Part shown: piece by piece, positions 21,962 through 32,300 of the stretch
Numbering within the stretch: the first letter of the stretch is position 1
Layout: the number at the start of each line of letters is the position of its first letter
NCBI RefSeq assembly: GCF_041242975.1
Contig: NZ_CP162488.1
Location: 3,276,001-3,340,000, forward strand
Origin: Xanthomonas sp. DAR 35659
Lineage (GTDB): Bacteria > Pseudomonadota > Gammaproteobacteria > Xanthomonadales > Xanthomonadaceae
Reading direction: 5' to 3'
DNA: 64,000 bases
The notes under the pieces: generated by a model
Told to the model about the DNA's origin: nothing
Seen by the model: the letters and a program-made list of their open reading frames with translations, nothing else
The model's database searches: none
Translations under genes and position numbers: made by a program

Positions 21962-22418
21962 CCTTCCACCCTTCCCTTTCAGCCCGTTGCGGGCCAAATT
22001 CCCTGATGGATCGCGAGGCTTTTATAAGGATCGCGATGACGAATCGCAAAAAACGCAACGCCGCGCCATCGCGCCAAAGGCACGTGGCAACAACTCTAAC
22101 GAAATCCCCTTCCGACCAGATCCTGATCGTGGCGAATTATCAGACTGACTCAGGGATATCTGTCAAGAAAAATTTTCAACCGACGAGAAACCGCCGTTTC
22201 TCATGGAAATCTCACGCCACAAGCTCACAGTTGTCGCGAGTTGAATTTCCACGGTATAGGTGAGCGCGAGCGCATCTGATTGCAAAATTCATCGGATCGA
22301 TGCATCACCTTTGTGATCGGGCGCGCTCTGATCGCGCGCCGACATGTTCGACGTGCTGCCCTATCGCCAGCATGGCGGCAGGCCGCTGCCATGGCAGCGG
22401 CCACACCCAATCCGCCTT
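21962..22418. other. Spacer holding the RHS promoter region
   Basis: A 457-bp stretch between TonB-receptor 1 (which ends at 22419) and the RHS gene start. Its right-central part is AT-richer and contains the best sigma-70 promoter match of the window (22136-22166, listed). The remaining 160 bp of RHS leader shows no riboswitch-like structure that could be recognised by eye. Confidence 0.5.
22136..22166 (-). promoter_or_regulatory. Sigma-70 promoter of the RHS-toxin-lipoprotein operon
   Basis: On the minus strand, a perfect -35 TTGACA (22166-22161) is followed after 19 bp by GATAAT (22141-22136), or after 18 bp by TGATAA. It lies about 175 bp upstream of the RHS start in an AT-richer patch. 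Strong match for a GC-rich genome; the start site is not known. Confidence 0.65.
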
Positions 22419-25307
22419 TCAGAACTTCACCGTCGCCCGAGCCCAGTAGTAGCGTCCGAGCAAATCGTAGGTCGCCACGTCGGTATTGGCATTGCCGACG
22501 TTGTTGGCGTAGTACAGCGGCGGCTGCTTGTCGGTGAGGTTGTCCACGCCGAACTCCACGCGGGTGCGCCACTGCGCGAACTGATAGCCGACCTGCGCGC
22601 TGTGGTAGACGTAGGCGCCGATGCCGCGCACCACGCCGGCCTCGCCGACGTCGGCCGACAGGTTCTGCCGTGCGTCGGCGCTGCCGATCTCGGTGGCGCC
22701 GATGTAGCGCATGCGGTAGTTGGCGCTCCAGTTGCCGAGGTTCCAGCCCAGGGTGCCGAGCGCGCGCCAGCGCGGGAAGTTGCCGTAGGCCTGGGTGTAC
22801 TTGCCGGCGTTGTGGATGGTCACCGTGTTCGGGTCGGTGCTGTCCGGGTTGACGTCGTAGCGGATGGTGTACGTACCGTTGAGGCCGGCGGTGAAGCTGC
22901 CCCAGGCGGTGTCCGGCAGGCGGTAGTTGAGGCTGAAGTCGGCGCCGCGCGCCCACAGCTTGCCGAGGTTGACCGTGGGCTCGGCCACGTAGTTGATGGT
23001 GCCGTTGTCGTTGCGGTGGATCAGCGCGCAGAAGGCGCTGCCGGAGTTGGCGTAGCACTGGTTGAACACGGTCTGCGCGGACACGGTGGTGATGGTGTCG
23101 TTGAGGTCGATGCGCCACAGGTCGGCGCTGATCGACAGGCCGTCCAGCCAGCCTGGATCGTAGACCACGCCGAAGTCGTAGGACTTGCCGGTCTCCGGCT
23201 TGAGCTGGTAGCCGGCGACCACCGCGCCGGAAGCCTTGGCGCCGACCTGGTTGTCGGCCTGCTGGTAGCTGCCGTCGGTGGGCACGTTGGCGCAGGCGCC
23301 CTCGTGGCCGCCGGTGTAGCCGTTGCACGGGTCGTTGACCGTGGCCGAGTCGCCGACCACGCCCGAATACAGCTCGTTGATGTTGGGCGCGCGGAACACC
23401 TGCGACACGGTGCCGCGCAGCAGCAGGTTCTCGATCGGACGCCATTCCAGCGCGACCTTGCTGTTGGTCTTGCTGCCGACCGAGTCGTAGTCGGAGAAGC
23501 GGCTGCCGATGGTCAGGTTCAACGAATGCACCAGGGGCAGATCGGCCAGCAGCGGGAACAGCGCTTCGGCATAGGCTTCCTTGACGCTGAAGCTGCCGCC
23601 GAGCACGGTGGCGCAGTACTCGATCACGCCACACATGCCGTTCTCGTCGCCGGTCCACAGCGGGTCGGCGGCGGTGGAGGTGCTCTCCTTGCGGTAGGAC
23701 ACGCCGGCGGCCAGGCTCACCGTGCCGGCCGGCAGGTCGAACAGGTTGCCGTTGGCGTTGGCCTCGAACTGCTTGACGCGGTACACGCTGGTGACGATCG
23801 GGTTGACCACCAGCGCCTGCAGCGCGGCCAGGTTGCTGGGGCTGTTGAGGTTGAAGATGTCGATGGGCGTGCAGCCGGCGATCGCCGCGCCGGCGCTGCC
23901 GCACTTCACCGTGCCGTCGCTGTCCAGGAACGAAGGACCGACCGCGGCGTTGAAGCCGGCGTAGTCGAGGAAGCCGTTGTTGGTCGACTTCTGCTTGACC
24001 TTGCCGTAGTTGATGCTGGCGTCCCACTGCCAGGAACTGTCGCCGAAGCTGCCGCGCAGGCCGGGATTGATCTGGAAATTGTAGGTGTTGTATTCGTAGC
24101 GGCGATTGCCGAGTACGGTGGCGCGGCTGTTGAAGTCGTTGTACGACTGGCCGGTGCTGCGATCGGTGCCGAAGTTGAGCCCGAACGGGTTGTAGTAGCT
24201 GGCCGAGGACACCAGGTAGTTGTCGCCGTTGGCGAAGATCGGGATCGGCGCGATGATCGACGCCGAGCTGGTCTTGCTGAAGTAGGTGTTGACGTAGCCT
24301 TCCAGGTGGTCGTTGAAGCGGAAGTTGCCGATCATGAAGGCATTGGTGCGTTCCTGCGGGGTCTGCAGCAGGTTGTACGGCTGGTAGTTGTAGGAGTCGG
24401 TGGACGCGACGTAGCAGTGGTACTGACTGACGTTGGTCGGACTGCTGCTGCCGCCGTTGAAGGTCACGCGCCCGCAGCCGTTGCTGGCCGCCAGCGCCTT
24501 GGCCTGGTCCGAACCGTCGTTGAAGCTGATGCTGCCGGTCGGCGTGGCCGAGGAGCCCTGCTTCACCACCTCGCCACCGATCAGCGACAGCGCGTCCTTG
24601 GAATAGCCGCGCTCGCCGGCCGAGACCGGATCGATGTCGTGGTAGGACAGGCCGGCGATCACGCTGCCGCGGTCCCAGGTCTTGCCGGCGGTCAGCGAGA
24701 AATTACGGCGGTTGCCGTCGCTGCGCGAACTGGTGCCGAAATCGCTGCTGGCCTCGATGCCGTCGAAGCTCTTGCGCAGGATGAAGTTGACCACGCCGCC
24801 GATCGCATCCGAGCCGTACACCGCCGAGGCGCCATCGCTGAGCACCTCCACGCGTTCGATCATCGTCGCGGGGATCGCATTGACGTCGTTGCTGGCCAGG
24901 CGCGTGCCGTTGACCAGGATCAGCGTGCGCTTGTCGCCGAGCCCGCGCAGCGAGATGGTCGACGCACCGGTGCCGCCGCCGTTGTTGGTGTTGGGATTGG
25001 TCGCGTTGCCGGCGATCGACGGCAGTTCCTGCACTAGGTCGCCGAGGGTCGCCTTGCCGGTGGCCTCGATCTGCGCGCGGTCGATGGTCACCACCGGATT
25101 GGCGGTCTCGGTATCGACGCGGCGCAGGCGCGAGCCGGTGACCACGATGCTGTCCAGGGTCTGGGTCTTGCCGTCGCCCGCGCCCGCCTCCTGCGCCAGC
25201 GCCGGGCAGGCGGCGCTCAGCGACAACGCGGCGATAACCGCCAGCGCCAATGGCTGCGGCATCGGGCCGCGATGGTGGAAAGGATGGCTGGCTTGCGAGA
25301 ACGGCAT
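22419..25307 (-). CDS. TonB-dependent receptor 1
   Basis: A 962-aa outer-membrane receptor. After the signal peptide (ending ACPALAQ) come a TonB-box-like LDSIVVTGSRLRRVD, the plug domain (about 60-190, with ISLRGLGDKRTLILVNGTR and GASAVYGSDAIGGVVNFI) and a 22-strand barrel ending GRYYWARATVKF, with terminal Phe. The start at 25307 has an aggag ribosome site. It is a clear paralogue of receptor 3 (RLRRVDTETANPVVTIDR against HLRRVDAETASPVITIDR). Such receptors in Xanthomonas import plant-derived oligosaccharides or glycopeptides. Neighbouring GH127, GH43 and peptidase genes suggest an arabinosylated substrate; the actual ligand is unknown. The upstream region shares a motif with receptor 3. 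Confidence 0.93.
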   Translation of the reverse strand: MPFSQASHPFHHRGPMPQPLALAVIAALSLSAACPALAQEAGAGDGKTQTLDSIVVTGSRLRRVDTETANPVVTIDRAQIEATGKATLGDLVQELPSIAGNATNPNTNNGGGTGASTISLRGLGDKRTLILVNGTRLASNDVNAIPATMIERVEVLSDGASAVYGSDAIGGVVNFILRKSFDGIEASSDFGTSSRSDGNRRNFSLTAGKTWDRGSVIAGLSYHDIDPVSAGERGYSKDALSLIGGEVVKQGSSATPTGSISFNDGSDQAKALAASNGCGRVTFNGGSSSPTNVSQYHCYVASTDSYNYQPYNLLQTPQERTNAFMIGNFRFNDHLEGYVNTYFSKTSSASIIAPIPIFANGDNYLVSSASYYNPFGLNFGTDRSTGQSYNDFNSRATVLGNRRYEYNTYNFQINPGLRGSFGDSSWQWDASINYGKVKQKSTNNGFLDYAGFNAAVGPSFLDSDGTVKCGSAGAAIAGCTPIDIFNLNSPSNLAALQALVVNPIVTSVYRVKQFEANANGNLFDLPAGTVSLAAGVSYRKESTSTAADPLWTGDENGMCGVIEYCATVLGGSFSVKEAYAEALFPLLADLPLVHSLNLTIGSRFSDYDSVGSKTNSKVALEWRPIENLLLRGTVSQVFRAPNINELYSGVVGDSATVNDPCNGYTGGHEGACANVPTDGSYQQADNQVGAKASGAVVAGYQLKPETGKSYDFGVVYDPGWLDGLSISADLWRIDLNDTITTVSAQTVFNQCYANSGSAFCALIHRNDNGTINYVAEPTVNLGKLWARGADFSLNYRLPDTAWGSFTAGLNGTYTIRYDVNPDSTDPNTVTIHNAGKYTQAYGNFPRWRALGTLGWNLGNWSANYRMRYIGATEIGSADARQNLSADVGEAGVVRGIGAYVYHSAQVGYQFAQWRTRVEFGVDNLTDKQPPLYYANNVGNANTDVATYDLLGRYYWARATVKF

Positions 25308-25974
25308 GGAGATCTCCTGGCGATGGCGACAAAACGGCATGGGCAAAGTGATGGGCCGAACGGTTCCACGCCGGCTTGCGCCAGCGAACGGAACGAACGG
25401 AAAAGCGACGCGTCGACGGCGCCGCCGTACTGCGCATCTGCGCCACGGTCCTGGGTGAGGACCGGACGCACGCTCGGGGATGCTTGCGGTCCTCCGCACG
25501 CTAGGCGTGCGTAGATCCCCGGTGCTGCGGTGAATGGCGAACGGTAGTGGCGGCTCCTGTTCCGCGCACGGGCACGTCGTGCGAAAAGCAAACGTCATCA
25601 CGCCTTAACGCTGTGGCCACAATGTGCCCTGCCACGCGGCCGTCGTCTTGTCGCAATTAGCGCATCTGCATGCGGAAGAACGCATGGTTTCGTTGCCGCG
25701 CGCGCGATCCCTATGGTGGCGTCAACGGCTTTCCGGCTGCTGTACGTCAGCTAGAAGGGTCGTTGTGTCGACATGTGGCAAATGTGTATCCGTGCATGAA
25801 ACACAATCGCGACACCACAGACATGCAATGCGCGACAGCACGTGCCGCGGCCTGCAGAGGCACCACCCATTCCAAGACTCGGGATCGAACTCCGGCGGCT
25901 GAGTCACACCGGCGTCCACTCACCGGACACCGTCCAGGCGCCCCCAGAGGTCAAGCCGCGGAAACCACCACGCG
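25308..25974. other. Long regulatory spacer upstream of TonB receptor 1
   Basis: A 667-bp stretch between the SUKH gene and receptor 1. It contains the motif at 25603-25627 shared with the receptor 3 upstream region. Frames that are open here have no ribosome sites. No tRNA fits: a T-loop-like word near 25872-25890 lacks a pairing stem. The length suggests a complex promoter. Confidence 0.45.
25603..25627. promoter_or_regulatory. Candidate operator shared with TonB receptor 3
   Basis: The region holds ccttaacgc (25603-25611) and ggccacaatgtgc (25615-25627). The identical 13-mer occurs at 43979-43991 upstream of receptor 3, flanked there by gcgttaagg, the exact complement of the nonamer. The distance to the receptor start is about 310 bp. 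It could bind a common regulator of the locus; this is inferred from the conservation between paralogous genes. Confidence 0.5.
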
Positions 25975-26526
25975 CTACAGCAATCGATCGAGCACGGGAT
26001 GCGGACGCTGTCCGCATAGATGCGCGGACACCATCGCGAAGAGCTCCTCGATGGACCGACAGAACGGCGAGACATCCTCGTACTCCGGCGCGCTGCCGAT
26101 CATCACCGGCGCAGAACCAGGTTCGGACAGGTCCAGCGCGAGGAAGGAGTAGCCATCCTTCAAGGAGATGAGAATCGGCAGGTGCCGGCGCCAGAAGCGC
26201 CTGATCTCTTCCCGCGCTTCCTCATCCAGTGCGGCCGCCAGGCTTTGCGCTTCGAATTCGTCCCAGGCGAAGGACGCATCCGTCGCTCCCGCATAGTCCT
26301 CGAGCATCAGGAACCAAGCGGTGGCGTCTGCATTGCCGAAGGCGCGGTACGCATGCAGGAAGCCCGCGTAGTCGCTAGGCAATCGCTCGAACGCGACCGG
26401 CGGCAGCCATGGGATGCCCGGGGCTGACCCAGGCGGCTCTCGCGCGATGACGCTCCAACCGTGCGCGCGTGTCGCATCGAGATGGGACTGCATTGCCAAG
26501 ATCGTCATGCCTTCCACGCGTGTCAT
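25975..26526 (-). CDS. SMI1/KNR4 (SUKH) family protein
   Basis: A 183-aa soluble protein with SUKH-superfamily features: an early LPSDYAGFLHAYRAFG (equivalent of the LPxxyxxFLxxxNGG motif), WFLMLEDY, PILISLKDGYSFLALDLSE and a late PVMIGSAPEYEDVSPFCRSIEELFAMV. SUKH proteins are mostly immunity proteins of contact-dependent or polymorphic toxins. No toxin gene adjoins it; the neighbours are TonB receptor 1 and GH127. The start could be ATG 26526, or ATG 26508 with ggaagg one base upstream. It may be an orphan immunity gene or a general regulatory SUKH protein. Confidence 0.72.
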   Translation of the reverse strand: MTRVEGMTILAMQSHLDATRAHGWSVIAREPPGSAPGIPWLPPVAFERLPSDYAGFLHAYRAFGNADATAWFLMLEDYAGATDASFAWDEFEAQSLAAALDEEAREEIRRFWRRHLPILISLKDGYSFLALDLSEPGSAPVMIGSAPEYEDVSPFCRSIEELFAMVSAHLCGQRPHPVLDRLL

Positions 26527-26753
26527 CGAAGCGACGAGTGCGGCGGACCATGCAACCCACCCGCTCCCCCAGGGGCGGCCACCGTATCACCCGATGCGCC
26601 CCGGACGGAAGCGCGACCCGGCCCTGTTGCCGACGCCGCGCTGCCGAAGGCTGGACAGTGCATGCAAGGACGGAAGCTCCTGGCCCGCCCACGACAGATC
26701 GACGCGCACTGCGACGCCCGCAAGCGGTGTAGCGCCGCTTCGATCGGTCGCCG

Positions 26754-29165
26754 CTAAGCCGGAATCAGCCAGCCGCCAAACAACGGCCCGGCGGTGTCGC
26801 CGTGCTGCGGCTCGATGCGGAAGGTGAGCTGCGCCGCGTCGCGGGTCAGCGCCGGCGGCAACGGATAGTCGCGATCGACGAAGTCGATCACCTGTCCGCG
26901 CTCCACCTGCACTTCCACCGCCAGCTTGCCATTGACCAGGATGTTGAAGCGGCCCTTGTCGCTGCCCCAGAAGCGCAGGCGCAAGGCCAGCGGCTGCGCG
27001 CTGCCGCGCATCTGGAATTCGACGAAGCCCTTGCCGCGCACATCGCGACAGAGCTGGCGACGGTAGGCGCCGCCGAAGGAGGTATCGCTGCGCAGCTTGT
27101 GCGCCTGTTCGGAGGCCTCGTCGCCGAACTGGATCATGTCCACCGCGCTGGCGCGCAGCGCGTCGTGCTCGGCCTGCTGGCGCGCGCGCCGCGCCGCTTC
27201 CTGCGCCCATTGCGCCGGCGCCATGCGCTTGAAGTACAGCGCGCTGCGACGCTCGTACTGGGCATAGAACGGCACGAAGGTCAGTCCTGGCGGCTGCGTG
27301 CTGCCGGACAGGAAGTGACCGGGTTGCGGCAGTTCGGCGAAGCCGGCCAACGGATCGGCTGCGGCGACCAGCGCCGGGTCGGGTGCGTCGTAGGGCGCCG
27401 CGACCGGCCCCAGGTCGGCCGCCAGCGCCAGCGGCCCGCGCATCACCACCACCGTCTCGGCATCGCCGGCGGCGTGCTCCAGGCGCAGCGGCATGGCCAG
27501 GTCCAGTTCGATCACATCGCCGCTGCGCCAATCGCGCTCCAGCGCCAGGTAGCCGTCGGCGACCGTGCCGCGCTGCGCCTTGCCATTGAGGCGCAGGGTG
27601 TAGCCGCCCTGGCACCATGCCGGCAACCGCAACACCAGGCGCCGCGGCGTGCGCGCGCCGGCGCGGCGCAGTTGCAGCCGCACCTTGCCGTTGTCCGGCA
27701 CGCCGCTATCCAGTTCCAGTGCCAGGTCGCGCTCGGGCCAGTCGAGGGTCGAGGGAATGTACAGGTTGACGTAGAGCGACGCGGCGTCCTGCCAGTAGAT
27801 GGAATCGCCGAATTGCGCATGCGCCTCCATGCCGCTGCCGACGCAACACCAGAACGAATCGAACTTGTCGGAGTAGCCGCGCTCGCCGCCGCTGATCATC
27901 GGCGTCATGTAGGTGAACATGCCGGTGCCCGGATGCTGCGCGGCCATGATGTGGTTGTGCAGGGTGCGCTCGTAGTAGTCGAAGTAACGCGCCTGCGGGG
28001 TCCACTGGTACAGGTGCCGGGTCAGTTTGAGCATGTTGTAGCTATTGCAATGCTCGCAGGTCTGCTCTGTCAGGAACGCGGCGATGGTGTCCGGTTCCTG
28101 GAAGTACTCGCGGTCGGCGTTGCCGCCGATCACGTAGCTGTAGTGCGCGGTCACCGTTTCCCAGAAGAAGCGCGCCGCCGCGGCCGCGTCGGCATCGCCG
28201 GCGACCTCGAACTGGCGTGCCTCGCCGATGAACTTGGGCACCTGGGTGTTGGCGTGGATGTGCGGCAGCGCGTCGCGCCCGGCCGCCGCCGGGTCGATCA
28301 CCTTCTCGTGGCGCAGGCGCTTGCCGACGGCGATCCAGCGCGCGTCGCCGGTGCGCGCGCCCAGTTCGATGTAGGACTCGTTGAGGCCGCCGAACTCGGT
28401 GTCCAGCAGGGTCTGCATCTGCGCGTGGTCGAGCGCGTCGAACACGCCCGCGAAGTAGCCGGCCACCGGCACCAGCACCGCCAGCGCCTGCGTGCTGCCG
28501 GCCAGGGCGTGCGCGTCCAGCAAGCCGGCGAACAGCTTGTGCTGCGTGTACAGCGGCGACCAGCTGCCGTTGAGGTTGAACTTGCTGCCCTTGATGATGC
28601 CGCGGCGCACGTCCTCCATCACCGCCTTGCCGCCTTCGATCTCGCCCTTGTCGTTCTTGCGGGTGAAGCCGCCGACGTAGCCGTCCGGGTCGCGTGCCTG
28701 CGCGCGCGCCAGTTCGGCGACGATGTAGTCGATGCGCGTGCGCAACTCCGCATCGCGGGTTTGCGCATGCATCTTGGCCAGCGCGCTGAGATAGTGGCCC
28801 AGGGTGTGGCCAGCGATGGTGTCGCCTTCCCAGCCGCCGTAGACAGCGCCCTTGGGCGGCAATCCGGCGTACTGCAGGAAATTGTGCAGCAGCCGGTCCG
28901 GCTCCAGTTCCAGCAGGTAGCGGCGGTTGGTCTGCAGCGAATCCAGGAACAGCGAGGGCTTGAGCGTGACCTGCTGCAACGGCACCGCCTGCACGCGACC
29001 GGCGCTGGAAGCCGCCGCGTCCAACGGGAAGCGCAGCAGCCCGGCGGCCACCGCCAGCGCGCTCCATTGCAGGAAACGACGCCGCGACGGGTCCAACGCG
29101 GCCGCGTCGGCCTCGGCGGGGTGTGCGCGGTTCGCGCCGTGGGCATGATCGAAACCGGGGCTCAT
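26754..29165 (-). CDS. GH127 beta-L-arabinofuranosidase, Tat-exported
   Basis: An 803-aa protein with a twin-arginine signal (SRRRFLQWSALAVAAGL, about residues 28-44) and a full GH127 (formerly DUF1680) domain. The family's zinc-site cysteines and acid/nucleophile region are visible as TCEHCNSYNMLKL and FWCCVGSGMEAHAQFGD. In Bifidobacterium longum HypBA1, a zinc-bound cysteine of this set is the nucleophile and the enzyme removes terminal beta-L-arabinofuranose from hydroxyproline-linked arabinan of extensin. The C-terminal third is a beta-sandwich plus an extra domain (about 650-803, RRQLCRDVRGKGFVEFQMRG). Periplasmic. The start at 29165 is the Met nearest the Tat motif that keeps it whole. 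It lies between receptors 1 and 2. Confidence 0.92.
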   Translation of the reverse strand: MSPGFDHAHGANRAHPAEADAAALDPSRRRFLQWSALAVAAGLLRFPLDAAASSAGRVQAVPLQQVTLKPSLFLDSLQTNRRYLLELEPDRLLHNFLQYAGLPPKGAVYGGWEGDTIAGHTLGHYLSALAKMHAQTRDAELRTRIDYIVAELARAQARDPDGYVGGFTRKNDKGEIEGGKAVMEDVRRGIIKGSKFNLNGSWSPLYTQHKLFAGLLDAHALAGSTQALAVLVPVAGYFAGVFDALDHAQMQTLLDTEFGGLNESYIELGARTGDARWIAVGKRLRHEKVIDPAAAGRDALPHIHANTQVPKFIGEARQFEVAGDADAAAAARFFWETVTAHYSYVIGGNADREYFQEPDTIAAFLTEQTCEHCNSYNMLKLTRHLYQWTPQARYFDYYERTLHNHIMAAQHPGTGMFTYMTPMISGGERGYSDKFDSFWCCVGSGMEAHAQFGDSIYWQDAASLYVNLYIPSTLDWPERDLALELDSGVPDNGKVRLQLRRAGARTPRRLVLRLPAWCQGGYTLRLNGKAQRGTVADGYLALERDWRSGDVIELDLAMPLRLEHAAGDAETVVVMRGPLALAADLGPVAAPYDAPDPALVAAADPLAGFAELPQPGHFLSGSTQPPGLTFVPFYAQYERRSALYFKRMAPAQWAQEAARRARQQAEHDALRASAVDMIQFGDEASEQAHKLRSDTSFGGAYRRQLCRDVRGKGFVEFQMRGSAQPLALRLRFWGSDKGRFNILVNGKLAVEVQVERGQVIDFVDRDYPLPPALTRDAAQLTFRIEPQHGDTAGPLFGGWLIPA

Positions 29166-29378
29166 CGCGCAGCACCCGGATGGATCGCAACGAGGCACGA
29201 CGAGGATAGGCGACGGTACATGGCTTGCTCCTTTGCTGGGCGGCGGCCGGCAGCTCCGACCGCGGCCACGACAAGGCGGCCTGTCACCACTGTGTCATCG
29301 TCGCGCCAGCGCGTCTTGTCGCCACGGCCGCGCACAGATGCGGATTTGTGCCGAATCCCGAAGGTCGGCACGCGGCCG

Positions 29379-32300
29379 TCACAGCGCCAGGCGGATCCCG
29401 CCGTAGTACATCCGCCCGATCACGTCGTACACGCCGGCGTGGTAGCCGAGTTCGAAATTGGCGCCACCGGCCTCCGCGCCCGGCACCCGCGGCGGCGCGC
29501 GGTCGAAGGCATTGGTGATGCCGCCGAAGAACTCCAGCCCCGACTTGAGCCGGTAGTAGCCGGACACGTCGCTGTAGAACACGTTGCCGGTCCACACCTT
29601 TTGATAGTCGGTATCGGTGATCTCGGTGCTGCTGCGCATCTTGGAGATGTGCCGCAGCGACCAGGTCGCGCCCGCGTGCGCGTTGGACCAGGTGGTGCGC
29701 AGCACGCCCTTCCACTGCGGCGAGCCGAACACGCCGGCGAAGCGGGACACGTTGTCCGGCTGGTCCGGATCCAGCGTGTAGTCCTGGCGGATCAACCGCG
29801 TGTAGTTCAGATCGAACGACAGCGCGCCGGCGTTATCGCCCCAGTGCTCGGCCAGGTCGTAGCGGTACTGGGCGGCGAAGTCGACGCCGCGGGTCAGGTA
29901 GCGCGACAGGTTCAGCTTCTGCGTGATCACGTCGAGCAGGTTGCCGCCGGCATCGCGGCCGACGAAGGAACAGAACTGGTTGTCCAGGGTCGGCGCGTCG
30001 ACGCACTTGTTGACGATGGTCTGCGCCGGGAACGAATCGATCGCGCCGCGCAGGTCGATGTTGTAGTAGTCCACCGACAGCGAGAAATCCTCCAGGAAGC
30101 GCGGCCGCAGCACGATACCGACGGTGCGGGTCTTGGCGGTCTCGTTGGCCAGGTCCAGGTTGCCCTTGGTGATGATGTCGCGGTACAGCCAGTAGGTGGA
30201 CTTGTCGGAGGGGTTGAGCTGCGCGCAGTTGGCCGCGGCGTACTGGCTTTGGTCGCTGCGGTAGCGCAGGTTGTAGGTGTTGCACGGATCGGTGATCCAC
30301 ATGCCGCCGATGCTGCTGGCGGTGTACAGCTCGCCGATGTTGGGCGCGCGCACCGCCTTGCCGTAGGTGCCGCGCAGGGTAATGTCGCGGATCGGCGACC
30401 AGTCGATGCCGAACTTGTTGGTGACGGTACGGCCGGCGGTGTTGTAGTCGGACACGCGCACCGCCGCATCCACGCCCAGGCGCTCGGCGAACGGCTTGCC
30501 GGCCAGCAGCGGCAGGTGCAGTTCGCTGTACAGCTCCTTGACGTCGTACTGGCCGCGCAACGGCAACTGGGTGGTGCCGAGCGAGGCGTCGTAGGCGGGG
30601 TTGGCCGGATCGTACTGGGCGATGGCACCGATGTCGTTGCGTTCCTTGCGGTATTCGCCGCCGAACACAATCTGCGCCTCGCCGCCGGGCAGGTCGAAGA
30701 TGCCGCCGGAGGCATAGGCCGACAGCACCTGCTGGGTCATCGTGGTGGTGGCCCAGTCCGAGGTGTAGCGGATATAGGCGATCTCCTCCGGCGTCAGCCG
30801 CTTGAACGGGTTCAATGGCACGCAGCCGTTGCCCGGATCGTCGAGCGTGCTGCGGCAGATCGCGCTGCCGTCGGCGGCGGTGGTGGAATCCACCGCCAGG
30901 TAGTAGCGGTCGTAGGCCACCGTGTCGATGTCGCGGGTACGCTGGCGAGTGCGGCCATAGGAGTAATACGCGGAGTAGTTCCAGGCACGCCCGCCCAGGC
31001 TGAAGTCGCCTTCCAGGCCGACCACGCCCTGCAGCAGCCGGCGCCGGTATTCGCTGCCGCCCTGCCCCAGTTCGTCGTCGAAGTGGCGGGCGAAGTAGAC
31101 CCCGTCGGTGATGGTGCCGCCGTTGGCCGCGCGCATCTCGTCGGTGATGAACGGGCTGTCGGCCGGGACCGCCTCGCTGCCGAACGCGCTCAACGCGCGC
31201 CAGGCCGAGCGCGAGCTGGTCTGCGAGTAACCGACGTTGGCGAACAGGCGCAGGCTGTCGCTGACATCGAAATTGAAGGTGGCGCGGCTGGAGAAGCGGT
31301 CCGACGGGACCGACAGGTACCACGAATCGTAGCGGCCGCCGTATTCGCCGCCGTCGGTGAGCAGGCTGCCCAGCGCATCGACCGGGTTGGCCAGGCTCAG
31401 TGGCGAGGCGTTGACGTATCCGCCTGGCCCCAGGACCGGCGCGCGCAGGCGGCCATCGGCGGTCATCGCGTAGTGGCGCCCGCCCAGGATCAGCTGTGCG
31501 TCCTCGGCGTTGTTGATGTTGCGGTTGTTGTCGGAGATCCAGTAGCGCTGGTTGCGGTTGTTGCGCGTGTACATCGGATAGCCCATCGCGGTCCATGGCC
31601 GGTCCTGCCCGGACACCGAATCGGGTTCGCGTTCGTAGAAGCCGTACACGGTGAAATTGCCGCGGTTGTCGGCGAAGTTGCGGCCGAACAGCGCGTCGAA
31701 GCTGGTGCTGCGCATGTCGCCGCGGCTGGACGCGCCGTAGCGGGCGCTGGCATCCAGACCCTGGAAATCCTTCTTGAGGATGAAGTTGGCCACGCCGGTG
31801 ACCGCATCGGCGCCGTACAGCGCCGAGGCGCCGCCGGTGATGACTTCCACGCGTTCGACCAGGCTGGAGGGGATATTGCTGACGTCCACCGCCGAGGTGC
31901 CGGGAATCGCCGGCACCTGGCGGCGCCCGTCGACCAGCACCAGGGTGCGCTGCGTGCCCATGCCGCGCAGGTCCAGCGCATTGATGCCGGGATTGCCGGC
32001 CAGGTTGCCGGTCTGGTTGGTCTGGGTCAGCGCCAGGCTCGGCAACTGGTTCACCACGTCGGCGATCTCGGTATAGCCGGCGGCGCGGATCTGTTCGGCG
32101 CCGACCACGGTCAGCGGCGTCGGCCCGTCCAGCGCGTCGTTGCGGCGGATGCGCGAGCCGGTGACGACCACGCTGTCCAGGGTCTTGGCATCGGCCGCGG
32201 CGCTGTCGCTGCCCTCGGCGGTGGTACCGGCCTTGTCGCGCACCGCCGTCGTCTCCTGCGCCGCGGCGGGGAGCGCCACGGCCAATGCCAGGGCGATCGC

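Noticed and set aside
22344..25037. An 897-codon open frame on the + strand
   Set aside because: Antisense to TonB receptor 1; composition of a high-GC shadow frame and no ribosome site.
25870..25892. tRNA-like T-loop word (complement of ggatcgaactcc)
   Set aside because: The flanks do not form a T stem and no anticodon arm or acceptor pairing is found nearby.
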